From contig UQEM01000063.1 of the NCBI GenBank assembly GCA_900540005.1, positions 1-12,881 on the forward strand: DNA of 12,881 nucleotides, written 5' to 3'. The notes beneath the pieces are model-generated. The model had not been told where the DNA came from. It saw only the letters and a list, made by a program, of their open reading frames with translations, and ran no database searches. The translations under genes were made by a program, and so were the position numbers. The number at the start of each line of letters is the position of its first letter. Position 1 is the first letter of the stretch. Of this stretch, positions 7,314-12,881 are shown one piece after another. This DNA comes from an uncultured Ruminococcus sp. (GTDB taxonomy: Bacteria > Bacillota > Clostridia > Oscillospirales > Ruminococcaceae).

Positions 7314-7607
7314 TTCCGGCTTTTCCTTCGGAAATTCATTCTGCACGAATGTCCTCGCGCCGTATTCCTCGCCGCAGGATGCGCCGACGCCGAATTATTC
7401 ATTAACGGCTATTAACAAAGACTTTTCGGTCTAAGTAATCAATGAAGCAAATGCTTTATTCGGGAGTTTCCCGTTTTGGCGCTGAGCCGTTGTCCTGTAA
7501 GTTGTTCACGCTTTCGGACGTTTTCCGTACGGCGGAACGATCCGCTCACATTTCTCGGGCTTAGCGATAAACCCACATAAATATGGGCACAATTGCTTTC
7601 TGCAATT
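7314..7607 (-). ncRNA. Candidate structured leader RNA (or separate small RNA) upstream of the sugar ABC operon
   Basis: The transcript from the 7639-7611 promoter would carry about 360 nt before the binding-protein ATG. Its minus-strand RNA shows a 5'-end hairpin (AAUUGC/GCAAUU, 7607-7591) and a CCCAUA/UGUGGG hairpin (7587-7572). A long-range helix CGCUAAGCC/GGCUCAGCG (7566-7558 with 7488-7480) has one A-C mismatch. Nested inside it is a helix UGUGAG/CUUACA (7550-7545 with 7501-7496) that encloses hairpins at 7545-7532 and 7527-7515. Downstream come hairpins at 7473-7461, 7456-7445 and 7439-7411. A small domain closed by UUCGGC/GCCGGAA (7394-7389 with 7320-7314) holds three hairpins. Two helices use G-U pairs that would be A-C on the other strand, supporting minus-strand RNA. 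I recognise no Rfam family and no convincing coding frame. Confidence 0.5.
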
Positions 7608-7610
7608 AAA

Positions 7611-7639
7611 AATATACCCCTTTTTTGACTTAAAGTCAA
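7611..7639 (-). promoter_or_regulatory. Sigma-A-type promoter of the sugar ABC operon
   Basis: The minus strand has TTGACT (7639-7634), a 17-base spacer and TATATT (7616-7611), matching the consensus at 5 of 6 in each hexamer. Transcription should start near 7604-7607, at the foot of the first leader hairpin. It is the only good promoter I see between the peptidase gene and the transporter genes. Confidence 0.8.
7625..7639. promoter_or_regulatory. Perfect 15-bp palindrome covering the -35 (possible operator)
   Basis: TTGACTT-A-AAGTCAA is a perfect 7-1-7 inverted repeat. Its outer end is the -35 hexamer of the operon promoter. A dimeric regulator bound here would block RNA polymerase. It does not resemble the usual LacI-family or catabolite-control operators, which have a central CG. 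Confidence 0.45.
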
Positions 7640-7894
7640 TGCTTTATATCGTTCTTTAATATTATTTTAGCACATTGTACACTTTCCACTCGCATTATTT
7701 GTGCACTATTCACACAATAAATAGCCTAAAAATTCAAATATTACAAATCGGTAACAAGCATTTCCCACCTTATTTCACAAACTCAGCACCGTTCTTTTAT
7801 GCCAATTGCATAAGAGATACAAATTAAGACGTAAAGTTTCACGCTTTTTGGAGGGTTCGTCAAATATTTTTTCGCCTTGTGTTATTTGTGATAA
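7640..7894. other. AT-rich intergenic stretch after the peptidase gene
   Basis: This holds the 3' end of the peptidase transcript and the region upstream of the ABC promoter. I see no ORF worth naming and no clear intrinsic terminator for the peptidase operon. An imperfect inverted repeat (TTATTTGTG with CACACAATAA, 7696-7720), about 60-80 bases upstream of the -35, is the only other pattern, and it is weak. Confidence 0.5.
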
Positions 7895-10315
7895 TCATGA
7901 GGTGATCATTGACTGCGCGTAATATGTAAGTATCGCAGAAGCGTCTACCGAGTTTATTATTCCGTCCTCGTCAAAATCAGCATTTGCAAAGTATTCTTGG
8001 GCAATAACTCCGGTCTTTTCAGCCATGATTTTCGCGTAATGTGTCAGTATCATCGACGCATCAATTGCGTTTATAATGCCGTTTCCGTCCACGTCACCTT
8101 TTAAATACGTCTCCTCGGGAGCCTTGATTATCTTCACCAAAATCTCGCTGTCCAGCTTGTTTTCCTGAGTCAGCTTCATTTCAAGCACTGTTACTCCGTA
8201 GCCGATACTTATCTCATCTGTGAGGGCATAGCTACTCATCGACTCGCCTTCAAGCGTAATACCAGCCGCCGTGACAGGATACAACTTGATCGAATCTGTA
8301 TCATCTGTTATGCGTATCACATACTCATTTCTGTTTATCTTTTCAGCCTGAGTGAGCGAAAGCGAGGTAACATCTCCCTTGACATACGAAAGCCTGTTGA
8401 ACTGTGCTGCTGCGGGAGTATATTTTCGCTCGGAATAGTACTTTTTGTCGGTAGTAGTTCTCACAACAGAATCTTCTGTTATTTCAAATGGCTTGCTGTA
8501 AAGCTTTTCCTCACCGCCGTTTATGGAATAATATATCGGCTCGCCATTTGACGCGGTAAGTTCTATCCGCTCATTTTGAAGTATCTCCCCTGCTGCGTGT
8601 GAAAAATCCACCGCGCCGACAGGGTTGGCAAAAGCTTTGAGCGAGAAATTGCCCATTATTATAACTACGTCTCCAGTTGCCAAAAGATTCTCATAATATG
8701 AAACAAGCTTTTCAGCCTTTTCAAGTTCTGTAGTATCATCGGGTTCTATCCCGTCATAAAGCTGTTCTTTGAAAGATTCAAGCAATTGAGCCTTTTCTTC
8801 ATCGGTGTATCTGTAATTCTCATTCAGAATATCGTTCCATTCGTTTCCGTCAGAACTTATAAAGCTTTCATTTTTTCCGGTGTTTGCAACTATCCTGTCA
8901 TATTTTGTGTAGCTGCTCACTTCCGTCATTTCACCGGTCTCGCTGTCCTCAACCGCAATGCAGGTCTCGAGCGGTGCGACAAATTGGTTATCGCGGCAAT
9001 AGAGCCTGACCGCCACCGCAAATTTCTCTCCCTCATGTACTGTTACAGCCTCGTCAAGGTCAAGCGTAATGTAACCCGTCAGTTGACTCGTACCTTTCGT
9101 TACAGCAGAGGGCGTTCCCGAAGTCGGGTCGCTCTCATCGGTAAGTCCCGTATATACAGTTATTTCATAATCGGTATCGGGACTGTTTATATATGTTGCA
9201 GCAGCTTCGATCTGCTCATCACTCTGGGCTGTAAAGACATTAGCCATATATGTTGGAGCAATTACATCAGGATCTTCACTCGCCGAAACAGCCTGTGTTG
9301 GGATATAGGTATCATGCAGGTAAATATCCTCGTAGTTATCTGTGTCATCAAGCTCATATACCGTAAATTCGGTAAGCGACTTGTCATAGTATGATATCCA
9401 CATAAATCCGCCGTCACCAAAGCCTTCGCCCCAACTGTTCTTAACGAGCCATGCGCCGTCTCCGTCGGGTTTTACCGAAAAATGCTCAGCGGGAAAACTA
9501 TCGTCCCAGCCCACTATCGTCACTGCATGATTGGCGAATCGCTGCTTTTTATTGCTGTTAGTGGAATAATACCTGCTGTCGTAGCACGTTCCGGTATTTG
9601 AATAGAAAGCCACATCAACTGCATTTCCGCCATAAATAAACTGCTTTGCCAACAGGTTTACTTCGTCCATATTACTGCGTTCGTCATCAAAATCGAACAT
9701 ATAGGCATTTTCAAGGTGAAAATCGCTGACCTTCTTTAACTCATCTACAGCGTCTTTGTCCTCAAAGAATGCATCGTTCCTGTAGGGCAGACGACTCTCA
9801 TAAACAGGTCCTATCCACTGTGACCAGAGATTTACGGAAAGAGCGCGCGAACCGCCAAGATTTAAAATTTCATTTGTATCATCTGTTCCCGGGTCGATCT
9901 GATCTTCGCCGTAATATGAGTAGAACGCCGTGTGCAGCTCCGAAAGGTCGATATCGGGAACCGCAGTTATAAGACTTGACTCTGCACTCGCCGCAGAGGA
10001 ATGTGCCCAACAGGTCCCGTGACCGGACTGGTTTCTCACGGGACTTATTTCGCTCTCGCTGCGCATATCATACTGAAATGGCAGTTCCGATTCCTGTATC
10101 GCAGCGGTTGCAGCTTCATCTATGGCAAGAATATCTGCCGAAGTAACAAAGTTCCCGTCAGATTCTCCCACAACGTGTTTCAGAACAGGCATGGAAAGCG
10201 ATATTCCTGTATTTTCAGGCGAATCCTCGGCATTCACAAAATTAAACGGTGCAAAAGTAATCGTCAACGTCATCGCCGAGACAGAGGCTAACATTTTCAA
10301 TGCCGCTTTTTTCAT
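7895..10315 (-). CDS. Secreted papain-family (C1) cysteine peptidase with lectin-like, chitobiase-like and dockerin modules
   Basis: 806-aa secreted protein. The signal peptide covers residues 1-29, ending at VNA. The peptidase domain (about 76-315) has oxyanion Gln96, catalytic Cys102 in GTCWAHS, His263 in NHAVTIVGWDD and Asn293 in VKNSWGEGFGDGGF. A lectin-like domain typical of clostridial C1 peptidases follows (about 350-565), interrupted by a helical insertion (about 503-550). Next is a chitobiase/beta-hexosaminidase C-terminal-like module (about 570-640, with YYSINGG). The C-terminal type I dockerin (about 739-802) has two calcium loops, DVDGNGIINAID and DFDEDGIINSVD. The enzyme probably docks to a cohesin scaffold at the cell surface. 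I chose the ATG at 10313-10315, five bases after GGAGG; a TTG four codons earlier overlaps the SD. It is last in the NYN operon. Confidence 0.92.
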   Translation of the reverse strand: MKKAALKMLASVSAMTLTITFAPFNFVNAEDSPENTGISLSMPVLKHVVGESDGNFVTSADILAIDEAATAAIQESELPFQYDMRSESEISPVRNQSGHGTCWAHSSAASAESSLITAVPDIDLSELHTAFYSYYGEDQIDPGTDDTNEILNLGGSRALSVNLWSQWIGPVYESRLPYRNDAFFEDKDAVDELKKVSDFHLENAYMFDFDDERSNMDEVNLLAKQFIYGGNAVDVAFYSNTGTCYDSRYYSTNSNKKQRFANHAVTIVGWDDSFPAEHFSVKPDGDGAWLVKNSWGEGFGDGGFMWISYYDKSLTEFTVYELDDTDNYEDIYLHDTYIPTQAVSASEDPDVIAPTYMANVFTAQSDEQIEAAATYINSPDTDYEITVYTGLTDESDPTSGTPSAVTKGTSQLTGYITLDLDEAVTVHEGEKFAVAVRLYCRDNQFVAPLETCIAVEDSETGEMTEVSSYTKYDRIVANTGKNESFISSDGNEWNDILNENYRYTDEEKAQLLESFKEQLYDGIEPDDTTELEKAEKLVSYYENLLATGDVVIIMGNFSLKAFANPVGAVDFSHAAGEILQNERIELTASNGEPIYYSINGGEEKLYSKPFEITEDSVVRTTTDKKYYSERKYTPAAAQFNRLSYVKGDVTSLSLTQAEKINRNEYVIRITDDTDSIKLYPVTAAGITLEGESMSSYALTDEISIGYGVTVLEMKLTQENKLDSEILVKIIKAPEETYLKGDVDGNGIINAIDASMILTHYAKIMAEKTGVIAQEYFANADFDEDGIINSVDASAILTYYAQSMITS

Positions 10316-10338
10316 AAGCACCTCCAATTTTATATTTT

Positions 10339-10887
10339 CTACATATCCTGTGCAAGAGCTATTCTGTGTCCGGTTTTATCTGCCGCCGCCGATAATGTCG
10401 GGAGAATTTCTCTCCTGCACACAAATATAACATAGCTGTCGCTATAGATATCGAAAGCGGCAAGAGCATACCCCCTATCGCTCCATGCGTTGGTAAGTTG
10501 CTCCGCCCATGCTGTTATATCGTCATCTTCATCAAGTGTTTCGAGAGGTATCGACAGACTGCTCGGCATGATATCTTCCATTGCCGCCGCAAAATCGTCA
10601 AGTTCTTCCTTATAGTCGAATTCGCAGGCTTTGTGCGACAGCAGCATTTCATTTACTATGCTTATCCAGATCACTGTTCCAATGTCCGAATCAGAGCCGA
10701 TCCCGCGTTCGTCATATGCACCTTGATGTTCATTGTAATACGTCCGTGGATCAGCGATGATTTCGCGGCATTCTGCGGTCAAGCCAAGCTGCTCCGCAAT
10801 GACGTTATAGCTTTCTGAAACGCTTTCTGCCGATTTATCAGCTTTACTGCCGCTTTTATGAAACAGTTTCATGCCAAATAGTCCCAT
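10339..10887 (-). CDS. Conserved-looking protein of unknown function, possibly DUF6630-like
   Basis: 182-aa soluble acidic protein with no signal peptide or membrane segment. After a basic Ser-rich N-terminus (about 8-25) it looks like one compact domain. A helical part contains IGTVIWISIVNEMLLSH, a very acidic stretch LDEDDDITAWAEQL follows, and the C-terminal part is GYALAAFDIYSDSYVIFVC. The last two resemble what I remember of DUF6630 proteins (W-x3-LN and G-x-L-x4-D-x-SDSY), but this is unverified. The ATG at 10885-10887 has AGGAG five bases upstream, overlapping the TAG stop of the NYN gene, so the two genes are translationally linked. The peptidase gene follows 23 bases after its stop. 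Function is unknown. Confidence 0.85.
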   Translation of the reverse strand: MGLFGMKLFHKSGSKADKSAESVSESYNVIAEQLGLTAECREIIADPRTYYNEHQGAYDERGIGSDSDIGTVIWISIVNEMLLSHKACEFDYKEELDDFAAAMEDIMPSSLSIPLETLDEDDDITAWAEQLTNAWSDRGYALAAFDIYSDSYVIFVCRREILPTLSAAADKTGHRIALAQDM

Positions 10888-10895
10888 ACTTGCTC

Positions 10896-12239
10896 CTATT
10901 TTTTGACTTCGACGGTAAAGTTGCCGTCCTTGTCTATCTTCAAGGTCAGAGTTTTTACATACCGCTCATAGAAAGCTTTTTTCTCGCTTTCTGTTCCGCT
11001 TATCCAAGCTTCCTCGTAAAGATGTTCAACAAGCGACTTGCCGTTCAGATACAGAATATCGGGCAGATACTTTTGCAGCAAACCAAGCAGAACCGCTCTC
11101 TTGAATCCGTCAACATTACCTGAACAGAAATCATCAATGGCACAATAATAGATATCGTGCTCCTCCAAAGCGCTCTTGATTGCTTTGCCGCAGTTTTCAT
11201 ACTCGTACATGACGAGAAACTTCGCATTCGGCAGTGAGGTGATAAGTCCCCAGAAATCCGAGTCGCTGGATACAAGTATAAAGCTGTCTATCCCCTCTGC
11301 ATAATGGCTCTGGCAGACACCTGCTGTCATAACGATATCCACAAGCGACTTGCGCTCCGTAACGCGGTCTATCATAATGTGCTCGACTGGTATTTCGGTA
11401 AATTTATCAAGCCATTGCCACCCCGCTGTCGTGTGATGATCGTCATAAAGATATATCTTCTCTATCTTATCAAGTTCACTCTGATCGAGGTTTTTCAGAG
11501 TCGCATACAGCTTATACACATCTGAATTTTCGCAGTCTACGGCAATGACCGTTCTCATACTTCTGCGTATAAACTCATAGATGTTATTCTTGGTCTCATC
11601 GTTTGCGTCGCGGTATTTGCTCGTATCTTCAAAAGAATCGTTATGCAGTCCGTATATGATCTGCAGGAATTTACGGTCTGACATGAGCATAGAGCCGCAG
11701 TCATACGGAGTCCAATAAATGTACATCTGGAACGGATAGAAATTATTGCTCTTCATGTACTTTTCAAACTCACGCTTCAAAGCGACCGGATTATTATAAT
11801 GAGGTATAACGAATAATTCCCTTATATACTTCCATTCACACCAATCCGGGAACAGTGAGGAACATTCGTCAATATGGTTCGCTATCAGTTCGTTAAGGTC
11901 AAACATATACTTATCGGAACGGTAATTCGCCTTTATTATATGTATCCCCCACTCCTCAAGCTGCTTGATATTTTCGTGGTCATACCATTCAAGCGTGTGC
12001 AGATTCTTCAGATTATAACGCATTTCGCTGTCTGTTTTCTTATATCTTCGGAACAAAGTCGTGCGAAGCTTGCAAAGATAGCGGATAATTGTAGCAGGTT
12101 TATTGCTGTACAAAGATTGCAGAAGCTCATGGCAAGGCTCGTCAAAGCATTGCTCTACTATATTTTTTCTTATACCGATCATGTAGGCGATAGTGGTCAC
12201 AAGATCTTTTGTGTCAACCGTGGAATATTTATTATTCAA
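10896..12239 (-). CDS. NYN-domain (PIN-like) nuclease-family protein
   Basis: 447 aa from the chosen start. The N-terminal 225 residues are mostly helical, rich in aromatic residues, and unrecognised. An NYN domain of the PIN-like nuclease fold follows (about 229-365). The first acidic motif is VIAVDCENSD (Asp235, Glu237, Asn238), then Lys297-Ser-Leu-Val-Asp301 and SSDSDF (Asp326, Asp328), which form the usual metal-binding acidic site of putative RNases. A 75-residue tail ends in a beta-rich, charged segment. The TTG at 12237-12239 is preferred because GGAGG (12252-12248) lies eight bases upstream and the TTG overlaps the small-ORF stop. An in-frame ATG at 12270-12272 has no SD. All acidic residues are intact, so it is probably active; the target RNA is unknown. 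Confidence 0.88.
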   Translation of the reverse strand: MNNKYSTVDTKDLVTTIAYMIGIRKNIVEQCFDEPCHELLQSLYSNKPATIIRYLCKLRTTLFRRYKKTDSEMRYNLKNLHTLEWYDHENIKQLEEWGIHIIKANYRSDKYMFDLNELIANHIDECSSLFPDWCEWKYIRELFVIPHYNNPVALKREFEKYMKSNNFYPFQMYIYWTPYDCGSMLMSDRKFLQIIYGLHNDSFEDTSKYRDANDETKNNIYEFIRRSMRTVIAVDCENSDVYKLYATLKNLDQSELDKIEKIYLYDDHHTTAGWQWLDKFTEIPVEHIMIDRVTERKSLVDIVMTAGVCQSHYAEGIDSFILVSSDSDFWGLITSLPNAKFLVMYEYENCGKAIKSALEEHDIYYCAIDDFCSGNVDGFKRAVLLGLLQKYLPDILYLNGKSLVEHLYEEAWISGTESEKKAFYERYVKTLTLKIDKDGNFTVEVKK

Positions 12240-12418
12240 TCGCAGCACCTCCGTTTGCTGTTTCGACGGCATACGGCAGATGTATGCCTGTATATTTCGA
12301 GATAATACTCATAGTTGGATCTGCCGCTCCCCAATTGACAGCCGTATATCATACCCCTGCTATTCTCGGTTGGATCCCCTCTATCCGTAATTCCGCAAAT
12401 TTCATAACAAACGTTCAT
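12236..12418 (-). CDS. Small Cys-rich ORF of unknown function, overlapping the NYN gene
   Basis: 60-codon ORF, MNVCYEICGITDRGD to the C-terminal KRRCCD, with six cysteines and a basic tail containing CRRNSKRRCC. I do not recognise it. Support: an ATG (12416-12418) with GAGGGA (12431-12426) at good spacing, a strong promoter whose predicted start (near 12455) leaves a sensible 37-nt leader, and a stop (TGA, 12238-12236) that overlaps the NYN start codon as TTGA with the NYN SD inside the ORF. It could be a real small protein or a leader peptide whose translation opens the NYN start. An upstream in-frame ATG at 12452-12454 would be almost leaderless and has poor SD spacing. Confidence 0.5.
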   Translation of the reverse strand: MNVCYEICGITDRGDPTENSRGMIYGCQLGSGRSNYEYYLEIYRHTSAVCRRNSKRRCCD

Positions 12419-12461
12419 TGCTTTATCCCTCGATATGTAATTGCAGACAATCATTTCACCT

Positions 12462-12490
12462 ATTATATCATAACCGTTTCACATTTTCAA
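12462..12490 (-). promoter_or_regulatory. Strong extended -10 sigma-A promoter of the NYN operon
   Basis: The minus strand has TTGAAA (12490-12485), a 17-base spacer and a consensus TATAAT (12467-12462) preceded by TGA, which gives an extended -10 (TG-n). The predicted start is near 12455. The next genes downstream on this strand are the small ORF, the NYN gene, the unknown 182-aa gene and the peptidase gene, all in tight succession. Confidence 0.82.
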
Positions 12491-12589
12491 GAAGAAATAT
12501 TATAAAAACTATGAAACAGCCGACAGCATGACCAATTATAAGATATAAAAATCCCTCTTGCGACAAAAAATACCAAAATCTACATTAAA

Positions 12590-12634
12590 GCGGTGTCATC
12601 CTGCCATTGAATTCTGATGGGTAATTGACACCGC
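12590..12634 (-). terminator. Hairpin downstream of rsmI, possible terminator
   Basis: A perfect 9-bp stem GCGGTGTCA/TGACACCGC (12590-12598 with 12626-12634) encloses 27 bases that can form a smaller CCAT/ATGG stem. It begins 17 bases after the rsmI stop. The T-run that follows on the minus strand is only three bases (TTTAATG), so intrinsic termination is uncertain. The rest of 12491-12651 shows nothing else I can name. Confidence 0.45.
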
Positions 12635-12651
12635 AAAACATTATATTTCCC

Positions 12652-12833
12652 TTATCCGCATACGGCAGAGTAAAGCTCACCCTTGCGATAAGGAGTTTCC
12701 TTTGCTACTGCTTTGCAGGCATCAACAGGTCGCTCACCCATTTCAATGAGCCGCTTTACCTGCTCGACCGCCTGCTCAAGAGTGATCTCCTCTCCGCCTG
12801 AGTTATCTGCTCCGCCTACTACAAGCACATACT
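12652..12833 (-). CDS. rsmI: 16S rRNA (cytidine(1402)-2'-O)-methyltransferase, C-terminal 59 residues only
   Basis: Partial gene entering from the right end, too short to stand out as an ORF. The readable residues begin YVLVVGGADN. They continue with ITLEQAVEQVKRLIEMG, then acidic/basic helices (VDACKAVAKET) and end RKGELYSAVCG with a TAA stop at 12652-12654. This is the typical C-terminal helical domain of RsmI/YraL (EFVLVIEG, ITLEEA, VKxLxxxG, KDAxKxVA, xxNEVYxAY). The enzyme uses SAM to 2'-O-methylate C1402 in the ribosomal decoding centre. About 80% of the protein is missing because the window ends in adapter, not because the gene is broken. Confidence 0.85.
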
Positions 12834-12881
12834 CTGTCTCTTATACACATCTGACGCTGCCGACGAATAGCCTTGTGTAGA
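12834..12881. other. Nextera read-1 adapter with i5 index (artefact)
   Basis: Bases 12834-12852 are CTGTCTCTTATACACATCT, the reverse complement of the Tn5 mosaic end. GACGCTGCCGACGA (12853-12866) is the rest of the read-1 adapter. ATAGCCTT (12867-12874) sits exactly where the i5 index belongs (AAGGCTAT in reverse complement, which I recall as index S520), and GTGTAGA (12875-12881) starts the P5 sequence. None of it is genomic. Confidence 0.97.

Noticed and set aside
7302..7401. Possible 100-bp palindromic mobile unit with 8-bp ends TGAATAAT/ATTATTCA and a GC-rich middle
   Set aside because: The inverted ends are short and AT-rich, and no target-site duplication is visible. Without other copies it is not distinguishable from leader RNA structure.
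7439..7639. 66-codon minus-strand ORF in the leader region
   Set aside because: No SD, composition unlike the neighbours, its start overlaps the promoter -35, and the RNA folds extensively here.
7696..7720. Imperfect TTATTTGTG/CACACAATAA repeat resembling a Crp-type site
   Set aside because: The match is imperfect, and the site is far upstream in an AT-rich gap; too weak to call an operator.
7801..7894. Terminator after the peptidase gene
   Set aside because: I could not find a stem with a following T-run on the minus strand; termination here is not evident from sequence.
8786..9394. 202-codon forward ORF with hydrophobic stretches
   Set aside because: It lies antisense to the lectin-like and peptidase regions, whose catalytic motifs are intact on the minus strand; no SD or promoter was seen.
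10316..10327. TTG start four codons upstream for the peptidase
   Set aside because: It overlaps the GGAGG that serves the ATG at 10315, and it would put MEVL in front of a normal MKK signal peptide.
10896..12418. Toxin-antitoxin system (small ORF plus NYN protein)
   Set aside because: The gene arrangement fits, but neither protein matches a toxin or antitoxin family I know, so it is kept as a question, not a call.

Overview
The window looks like an anaerobic, low-to-moderate GC Firmicute of the Ruminococcus type (Oscillospiraceae). Three things suggest this: a spoIIIA sporulation operon, a type I dockerin of the Ruminococcus style (DAS-x-ILT-x-YA in both repeats) on a secreted cysteine peptidase, and a sugar ABC transporter with a Ser-rich lipoprotein binding subunit and no ATPase gene of its own. 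Every gene I can support is on the minus strand, so transcription runs from right to left. Both ends are library adapter, not genome: bases 1-25 and 12834-12881 are Nextera sequence, which leaves a biological insert of 26-12833.

Reading in the direction of transcription: (1) the last 59 codons of rsmI, a 16S rRNA methyltransferase (12833-12652), followed by a hairpin that may be its terminator. (2) A strong extended -10 promoter (12490-12462) that appears to drive a compact cluster: a 60-codon Cys-rich small ORF, an NYN-domain nuclease-like protein overlapping it through TTGA, a 182-aa protein of unknown function whose SD overlaps the preceding stop, and, 23 bases later, a secreted papain-family peptidase with lectin-like, chitobiase-like and dockerin modules.

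(3) A 648-base intergenic stretch (7247-7894). It holds a good sigma-A-type promoter (7639-7611) overlapped by a perfect 15-bp palindrome, then about 360 nt of leader with a long-range helix, a nested helix and a chain of hairpins. This is the most promising undescribed element here. (4) A three-gene sugar ABC transporter operon: binding lipoprotein, intercistronic 13-bp hairpin, MalF-like permease, then MalG-like permease with a 4-nt overlap. It is closed by two consecutive UUCG-capped terminators. (5) The spoIIIA operon, spoIIIAA-AB-AC-AD-AE-AF, tightly packed with overlaps and cut by the left end within spoIIIAF.

How the genes may work together: the SpoIIIA proteins build the mother-cell part of the channel linking mother cell and forespore during engulfment. 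The ABC operon imports a carbohydrate I cannot name and must borrow a shared MsmK/MalK-type ATPase from elsewhere. The dockerin peptidase is probably secreted and attached to a cohesin scaffold. Why an RNA-nuclease-like cytoplasmic protein sits in the same transcription unit as that peptidase is not explained by the sequence. I see no tRNA, rRNA, CRISPR array, transposase or prophage gene.
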